DNA from: Loripinus fragilis
Taxonomy: Eukaryota; Mollusca; Bivalvia; Lucinida; Lucinidae
DNA length: 64,000 nt
NCBI GenBank assembly: GCA_964019695.1
Contig: OZ026525.1
Location: 84,516,279-84,580,278, forward strand
Direction of reading: 5' to 3'
The notes below the pieces were generated by a model. It was not told where the DNA came from. It did not search any database and was given only the letters and a program-made list of their open reading frames with translations. Shown piece after piece: positions 57,417 to 64,000 of this stretch. A program made the position numbers and the translations under genes. The stretch's first letter is position 1; each line of letters starts with the position of its first letter.

Positions 57417-57653
57417 ATGGGTTTACTCATATAAGCCTAGCGTGCTTTTTGTGGGACATAGGCAAACAGCGCAGACCCAAATCAGACGCCACAGAACGCG
57501 GCGTCTGATTTGGGTCTCCCTTGTTTGCTCATAGGTTGTTCTATAATAATTTGGATAAAAATGAAAACTAGCAACCAACAACCCTTAAAAGAGAAATGGA
57601 CTGGTCCAGTTGATAAGGGTAGCCAAGTCCATTCGGCTTAAATGGGTTAAGTA
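57417..57653. mobile_element. MITE, family M2, copy 4
   Basis: Starts tcatataagcctagcg and ends cggcttaaatgggttaa. Core dyad CCAAATCAGACGCC / GGCGTCTGATTTGG. Confidence 0.88.
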
Positions 57654-58079
57654 CTCTGGTGTTTAAGATATTTGTAATCGATGGACACGTTTAGTATATC
57701 TCTTTCTCTGTGTCAACATCATCATATTCTGGTTATTTTAGAGGGGTAGTAGGTGTGGGTGGGCGCGGTGAGGGTGATGGGCAGAAATTGTGGGTAATGT
57801 ATTGGTTGGAAGCTTTAGAAAACACCGGCTTATAAAGATGGTGATTAGAGCATGAAAAATGTTACATTATGAAGAGTCACTGTTAAGCTTTACCAACTCT
57901 GTCACCGTCAAAACGAGTCGGGTATCAACTAAAAATCAAACAAAAACAACAACAACATACACAATAACAAACCAACAAACCAACAGAAACAAACCTCATT
58001 TATAAAACGTATTTCAAGATTATATTTTTTTCGACCTGCCTCGTGACAATCTCGTGGCATAATTATCTGTCTGGTGAAG
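57654..58079. other. Unassigned non-coding sequence
   Basis: Contains a short caacaacaacata / aacaaaccaacaaacc simple-repeat stretch near 57940-57985. No coding signal. Confidence 0.35.
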
Positions 58080-58295
58080 ACACATAATATCCTGGATATC
58101 TGGACATACTGATCAGAGATGTTGACGCATCCGCGCAATCTGGTCAGCATTTCTTTTGTTCATTCTCTGTAAAGTTAAATACCAGCAAAATTTTGACATT
58201 CTAGCTAGTTACTGTCGATGGGCAGACTGGTTAGAGCATTACTTGGTCGCAAAACCCGAAGAAGGTTTTCTTGCGTTGAAGCCCATTTCAAACCT
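58080..58295. mobile_element. Partial MITE, family M3, copy 4
   Basis: Has catccgcgcaatctggtcag, then attctagctagttactgtcg and aacccgaagaaggttttctt. The left end is uncertain. Confidence 0.5.
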
Positions 58296-58365
58296 ACAAA
58301 ATAGCAAGGCTTCTATAGTCACGCAATTTCAGGGCATATTCCAATCAGGAACACAAATATAATTT

Positions 58366-58598
58366 GGGCCCTCTTCGCGAGAAAACCTGACTTTGGTTAT
58401 GCGAACAACAAAGGCGCAGATCAGCCTGCGCATTCGCACAGTCTGATCAGCGCAGTTCTTTATCTCGTTCTAGAATGTACGATAGCGTAACTTCCCTCAT
58501 GCAAAATTCTAATACTCTAGCTAGTCTATTTATCTGAGTAGGCTGCTTTGAGTATAAGCTGGTCAGAAATCCCCCGAAGACAGGTTTTGTCGCGATTA
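58366..58598. mobile_element. MITE, family M3, copy 5
   Basis: Ends tcgcgagaaaacctgac and, inverted, tcgcgacaaaacctg. The interior has the dyad gatcagcctgcgca / cagtctgatcagcgc and the actctagctagtctattt block. Confidence 0.7.
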
Positions 58599-58857
58599 GC
58601 TCTACTTATTTGCAGCCTTCAAGTCTTGATAAATGTTGATCACTTTAGAACTGATTGACAAGCTATCACAGATGCCAAGACAAGCGATGTCCACCTGCAG
58701 GTTTTCTGCAGTCTTCATCTGAACATAGATCTATTGACTGACAAGGAACAGTGCTTCTCTGACAGGCAGTCAGTATGAATAAGGAACTTTTATAAAGCTA
58801 AAAAGCGCAATATGTACATAGCATTTTCAAAATTATATACAGCACTGTAAAATAGTA

Positions 58858-58921
58858 AGTATAAGTTAACACCAAAAGAGGTGGCAGCTGAGCTGCCACC
58901 CCTTTTGTTGTAAACTTATAC
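58858..58921. repeat. Near-perfect 60-bp palindrome
   Basis: ataagttaacaccaaaagag and ggtggcagctgagctgccacc form a dyad that closes with ccttttgttgtaaacttat. Confidence 0.88.
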
Positions 58922-61900
58922 TAATTCTATTACTAAAACACTAAGAGGCCAACATTTTTCTTGTGATAAATGTTTTAACATTTCTACCTGTTATTCTTGT
59001 AATTAGTATCTGGATCAGCGCAATCAAATATAACATAGTTTAATGTTTGAAGAAGTTAAAGGTTACACCAGGATCAGGGGCAGTTCAGCTGCCACTAAAA
59101 TAGGTGTAAAGTAGCACATATATTTTACACTGCATCTTTTGAAAACAATATATATGCAAAGGGTCCTCACTTTTTTCATGCACACAATGATTCCTTCTTA
59201 AGTAACCAGAGGACCATACGCTCCTGAAGCGCTCAGCATACTATGAATCAGAAGAATTTAGATCTTATTATAAGGCATAACAATATCAACATGCTCATTT
59301 GATCATCGATTGAACAAACTTTGTAAGCACATACCCCAATGTTACAGACCAAGATCCAACTTAACTTGGCATGGACGCCACTTTAGTCATGTGACACAGA
59401 CACTATAGTCGTAATAAGGTTCTCTTATCCAAAGAGGGCTCCAAATGAAATTCAACTTCTACTAGCCCTCTGATTTTTTTAGAAAAGATAAGTTTGCAAT
59501 CCAATATGAAATAACTTTTTGAAAGGTCAAAGGTCAACCATGACCTCTGGTGGTAGCCCAGTAATTGTCTCATCAGGCAAACTATATGTAGTAAGTATGA
59601 GGGATTTGGCTTCAATGGTTAGCGAAAAAAACTTGCAAAATTTTATGCATATAAATGCATTTGAAATTATATGTGACCTTGCCATAAAAGTAGGACATGG
59701 TCAACCTACTAGTAGGATCAAAACATTCGTTAAGTTTATACCATGTATGGGCATTGCATCCGTTTTTGTCATGTGGCTCAGACCACATAGTCATTCAATT
59801 TGGCTTCCATTGGCATTATGATTATTGTAAAAAATCGTTTTATATTAATTTTATCGACGCCATTCCAATATAGGTGACCTTGGCTAAAAGGTCAATGATC
59901 AACGTAGATCTTAGGTACTTATCTGTAATCAATGTCTCATAAGGTTAAACCATATCTAATGGGTATAATGACGCTGGCATCAAAAGCAAAAATCGTGTTT
60001 TCAAGATTATTTCCATTTAAATGACATAGTAAACAAATTTGACCTTGCCATAAAGTAGGTCATGGTCAACCATGTCAAACTTACAAGGGCTAACATACCA
60101 TAGTTGATTTTGTGGATACTGTTAAAGAAACAATTCATTTAATTATACACACTAATATAGATATATACTGAGACCAAGTTCTAATCGGTCACCGTACATG
60201 TATACGCTAGTTCAGAAAGTAAAACATAGGGTATGCAAAATTCATGCTTTTATAAATGAAACAATACTTTGCGGTGACTCTGCAAGTTATTTCTTGATCG
60301 GACGAAGTAAGAGTAAATGTATCCGCATTTCAAAAGTCATACTTTTTCCTATGATATAAAATATTCAGCAGAAACGCTATCAATTTACGTTTTTGTTTGT
60401 TTGAAGATGTTACTGACTACCTTGATTTAAGAAGAATAAACGTCAAAGTTTTGTTTCGATAGGACTCTTTGTCTTTGCTACGCACTAACATAACACAAAT
60501 ACTTTTAGCAGCTTAATCATAGAAATTCAGCTTAAGCCTTGCAATTGACATACAAAATGTGCACTGCTCTGTACCCTTTAATATCAGCGACACGGCATTG
60601 AAATTTTCAGCGATAATTTATTATCATCAGACGCCACCATTCGTCTTTGAGAATTGAAATAAAAAAAACATAATGCCATCAAATTAAATTTTAAACTTTC
60701 ACATTGAAACCGGAAGTGTGCAGTAATGGTAAAACTTTTAAATAGTCGAAAATGGACTTACCAAGTTCTATTGTGTTTGACCTACAGTCTTCAAATAAAT
60801 TAGATTGCATTTAAATAATCATAGCATGAGCTACTGATAAATTTCAAAATCTCGGAAAAATTCGAAAAAAACACACAATATTTTTGAAATCTACCATAAG
60901 CAAAATTTCAATTGTTTGGTGCTTTTCAAGTCGGGTAGACCAGTTTGTAACCACTTACACTTCAATTTTATATTATGAAAAAAAAACAAAAACGCGCAAG
61001 AACATTCATTTTCTTAAATAAAGTCGATTTTTGCATTTTAACCCAATTTTGGAGTAAAAGAAAACTGTGCAAAAGCAACGCTAAGCTTTTGCCCAATAAA
61101 AAGCACATATTTAGGCAAAAAACTCATTTCAATTTTATTAGCGTTTGGTCAGAAATAATGATTTTGAAAATGACCGATTAGAACTTGGTGTCAGTTTAGT
61201 TAACATCGGTGAGACAACGACAAGTCCCAAAGGTCGCTCATATAGGATTTCCACCAATACATACATTAAAACATATTTTCTCTCTACCCTATTCGGTCAA
61301 ATTAACTCAAATTTTATTTCAAGGAGGGAATCACAGTTTAAGCAAATGGTTTAGGTCTCAAAACCGAGATAGCCCCAAATGTCAATTATGGAAAAAACGC
61401 CATCAAAATCGTCTTTATTTCTATGGAATCAAAAGGCCACTGTGGCTTTAACAGTTTTCAAAAAATAAACTAGTGTGTGTTTTTTTTTCCAGAGATGGAT
61501 TTGACCTTGACTTAAGTATGTTAAGGTCAATCTAGGATCAACGTTTAAAACAAGTGGTATGCCATACACACATAATGCTATATGCAAGGGCCCAAGGTCA
61601 TATGCCTTCTGGCTATGAAGAAAGAAATATGTTAAATAGTTTTCGGCGGTCATCTTGGTCATGTCACCAGGACCGTTTGAACTAACTTACGTTCCTCCAT
61701 TCTAAGAAGTCTTCATATAAAACTTTAGCTCAATAGGACCTATTCTTTGAATCCAGTGTGCACCAATTTTACTTTAAGTAAGCGAGTAGGCCTATTTCGA
61801 AAAATGGAAGTTCGAACTTACGAGGTTGAATACTGTACTTTGACCTTTGGTCCCAGTGATGTACACGGTTGTAAGATCATTAATAGGCACGCACACGAGA

Positions 61901-61954
61901 TTCTGGTACTCGTCGCTCGAACCCCCCCCCCCCCCCCCTTCGCCCCTCGTTTAT
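58922..61954. other. Gene-free flank with old dispersed repeats
   Basis: Two related segments, near 59670-59720 and 60035-60085, share tgaccttgccataaa and catggtcaacc. A similar gaccttgacttaag motif is near 61500. These look like fragments of an old repeat. The ORFs at 59519, 60975, 61145 and 61209 have no recognisable domains. A C-run occurs at 61922-61938. Confidence 0.4.
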
Positions 61955-61956
61955 GA

Positions 61957-62018
61957 ATTTCCATTAAAATGAAATAATTTGGTCTCAGTGAGACCAAATT
62001 ATTTCATTTTCATTGGAT
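61957..62018. repeat. Near-perfect palindrome
   Basis: AAATGAAATAATTTGGTCTC and its inverse meet around a one-base centre (ggtctca-g-tgagacc). Confidence 0.92.
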
Positions 62019-62744
62019 ATTTAGGGAAAATAAGATAAAATCAGCAAAGCAAACCCCCACACCTTTATATATATGAACCCACTTTCCAGAAACCCTAGAT
62101 CCGCCCCTGTCACTTATGCGCAAATGTATTTGATAAACTCACTTGCTTGACGCACATGAATAATGTGGTGCTATAGGTCTAATTGTTAGTCCGAGTATTC
62201 AGCTATATCCATACTTGTACAGACTTGTCTGAGCCGCCGTTGCTCGATCATGCGATAAGTACCATGATATCGTTTCCTGTCCTACTTGTGTTTAGTATTC
62301 GGAAAGCTGCCTCTACAATGTGCAATTTTTTCTTGTCATTCGAAGCCTCAAAGACTGAACGCAATCAATACAGTTTATTCGCATGTTTTAAGTAACTAAA
62401 ATAGAGAGCTTAGCATGTTGAGGAAATTAACGAGATCTATTAGCTATGAAATCGAAGTATTACTAAAGGAAATACCAATTTGTCTTAACGTTTCAGAATT
62501 AGATGATAATAAAACAGATTGAAACTAGAAAGCTTTTCTATGATAGAACCTTCATGATAATCTTTCGTTTTTTTAAACAACGGCTCCGTCCCGATACAGG
62601 TTTCCCACAAGCTCTGGAAATCATTGAAAACCTGGAAAATTACAAAAAAAGTTCCATGCATGGAAAAATCATGGAATTATAAAAACCCTGAATAATCATG
62701 GAAAAATCATGGAAATTCCAGAATTAATTTGATGAAACCATTAG

Positions 62745-62816
62745 AAGCCAGAAAAACTAGCTGTCAGACACACAAAACTTGTTCGTCTGACAGCTAGTTT
62801 TCTGGCTACTGGTGGT
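62745..62816. repeat. Inverted repeat with ~23-bp arms
   Basis: agccagaaaaactagctgtc plus agac is mirrored by gtct plus gacagctagttttctggct, with about 17 bases between. Confidence 0.9.
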
Positions 62817-64000
62817 TTCAAGTTTTAATTATTTCAAAATGCATGAAAGTATACAAGCATGCTTATTTAAATATATTACTGTTGCTGCATTCCGCATTTA
62901 TCAGCCAAAACGAGTTAAGTTCACCAATTCGGTCATTATTGTGTCCCATCCCCATTTTAGCATGTAAACAGTGTGTTTTCTAACGCTTTAAGGTTTATAA
63001 GTTTAGTTTAGGTTTATGTCTTGGCAATCAAGTAAAAGAAAAGCAATGGAAATGGTCAATAGTCATTTCTTATTACGCTTATCAACAGCAAGTGCCCCCA
63101 AAATGGCCAAAAAATGCTGTCCCATCGTCATAGTATGTAATTTTAAGAATGTATTATGTTCAAATGGTTGTTTTTATAAGCAGTTTTCAACTTTATTTTA
63201 TTGACACACATAAATACCTTTCATTTAATGTCCCTCATTTGATTGAAAAGTGAAAAACAATTTTTTTGTTGTATTGATGATCAATGTCCAATAATCTAAT
63301 GTGAATTACGGTACCAATTTTACCATCTCACAATTTACACACCATGCATCATAAGCTCACATCAAATATCTCTATGTCAAGAGGATTAATATGTGCATGG
63401 ACAAAAGAAACGAATTTTGGGAAACAATTCTTTATTTTTCGCAGATGAAAAGATATCTGAGGTTGTCTAAATATTCTGCAGTTTTGTGAATTACGTTACC
63501 CTATGTGTATTATTTGTATAAGAAGAGGTACACATAACGCAATTAAAGCCAATGTAAGAACTATAACCTAACTATAAAGCAAACCATACAAGAACTTTAC
63601 AAGAAGTTGTTTGCATAGAAAAAAATAAGTGAAAACATAAATTTGTGAATTACGTTACTGTGAATTACGTTACTACAATTTTACTAAAATCCAAATACCT
63701 CTAGAAATGCATACACTAGCTGAAAAAATTGTTTGTTTTTAAGCAAAGCAAATCTGTCCCAGTTAATTAATATCAATTTAAACCATATTGCAGTTGAAAC
63801 TTTATTTTAACAAGGATTTACCTATATGCTCTGGGTACATCAACTCCCCTATTCATGTTACTTACAAATATACCCAATATATCAACACACCATATGCAAA
63901 GTAAACTGTTTGAAAAACAAAATTGAATACTGTAAATCTCTAAGGGATTGTTCGTATGGTTTTTGAATTGAGATGGATTAAACATAGGTAACGTAATTCA
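62817..64000. other. Gene-free flank with gaattacgttac motifs
   Basis: The motif gaattacgttac occurs at about 63488, 63649 and 63662 (variant at 63302) and in inverse form at the window edge (gtaacgtaattc, 63988-63999). It may belong to a repeat continuing beyond the window. No gene is seen. Confidence 0.4.

Noticed and set aside
59519..59821. 100-codon ORF near the right end
   Set aside because: Overlaps dispersed tgaccttgcc repeats and shows no conserved motif.

Overview
The window looks like nuclear DNA of a bivalve mollusc (inference). It is AT-rich, intron-bearing and packed with tRNA-derived SINEs, palindromic MITEs, LINE remnants and DNA transposons. No bacterial operon, rRNA or CRISPR structure is visible. 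The one host gene I recognise is an orthologue of GPATCH3 on the minus strand, with three coding exons at 13925-14268, 12059-12584 and 7273-7447, good splice signals and matching phases. Its later exons, including the G-patch domain, are not visible and presumably lie left of the window.

Layout. 1-2186 (minus) is a partial Gag-like retroelement ORF with an Arg/Ser-rich region. It is head-to-head with a 982-residue reverse transcriptase-RNase H ORF (2285-5233, plus) that has no endonuclease domain. 5.2-13.9 kb holds GPATCH3 exons and introns carrying five copies of a hairpin MITE, a SINE with a perfect target duplication, a 242-bp MITE abutting exon 3, a TIR-bounded element with satellite-like interior, and a hAT-like element.

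14269-40838 is the main feature: a 26.6-kb head-to-tail array of a DNA transposon. A TIR-bounded 456-bp module (A) alternates with a ~4.86-kb module (B). Each B carries an intact 676-residue Mutator-like DDE transposase behind a TATA/Inr promoter. The order is A-B-A-B-A-B-B-A-B-A. The five transposases are identical in protein sequence; one synonymous base differs in copy 2. The left end of the array abuts GPATCH3 exon 1 inside its reading frame. The right end abuts a well-placed minus-strand ATG. The array therefore appears to sit within the first few codons of GPATCH3, and its left end supplies a new in-frame ATG for the truncated exon.

40839-64000 is gene-poor flank on the 5' side of GPATCH3. 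It contains a decayed CR1/L2-like LINE (about 45.54-47.46 kb), several MITE families (some with symmetric substitutions in both hairpin arms), SINEs including one nested in a MITE, and many perfect or near-perfect palindromes. No confident host gene was found there.
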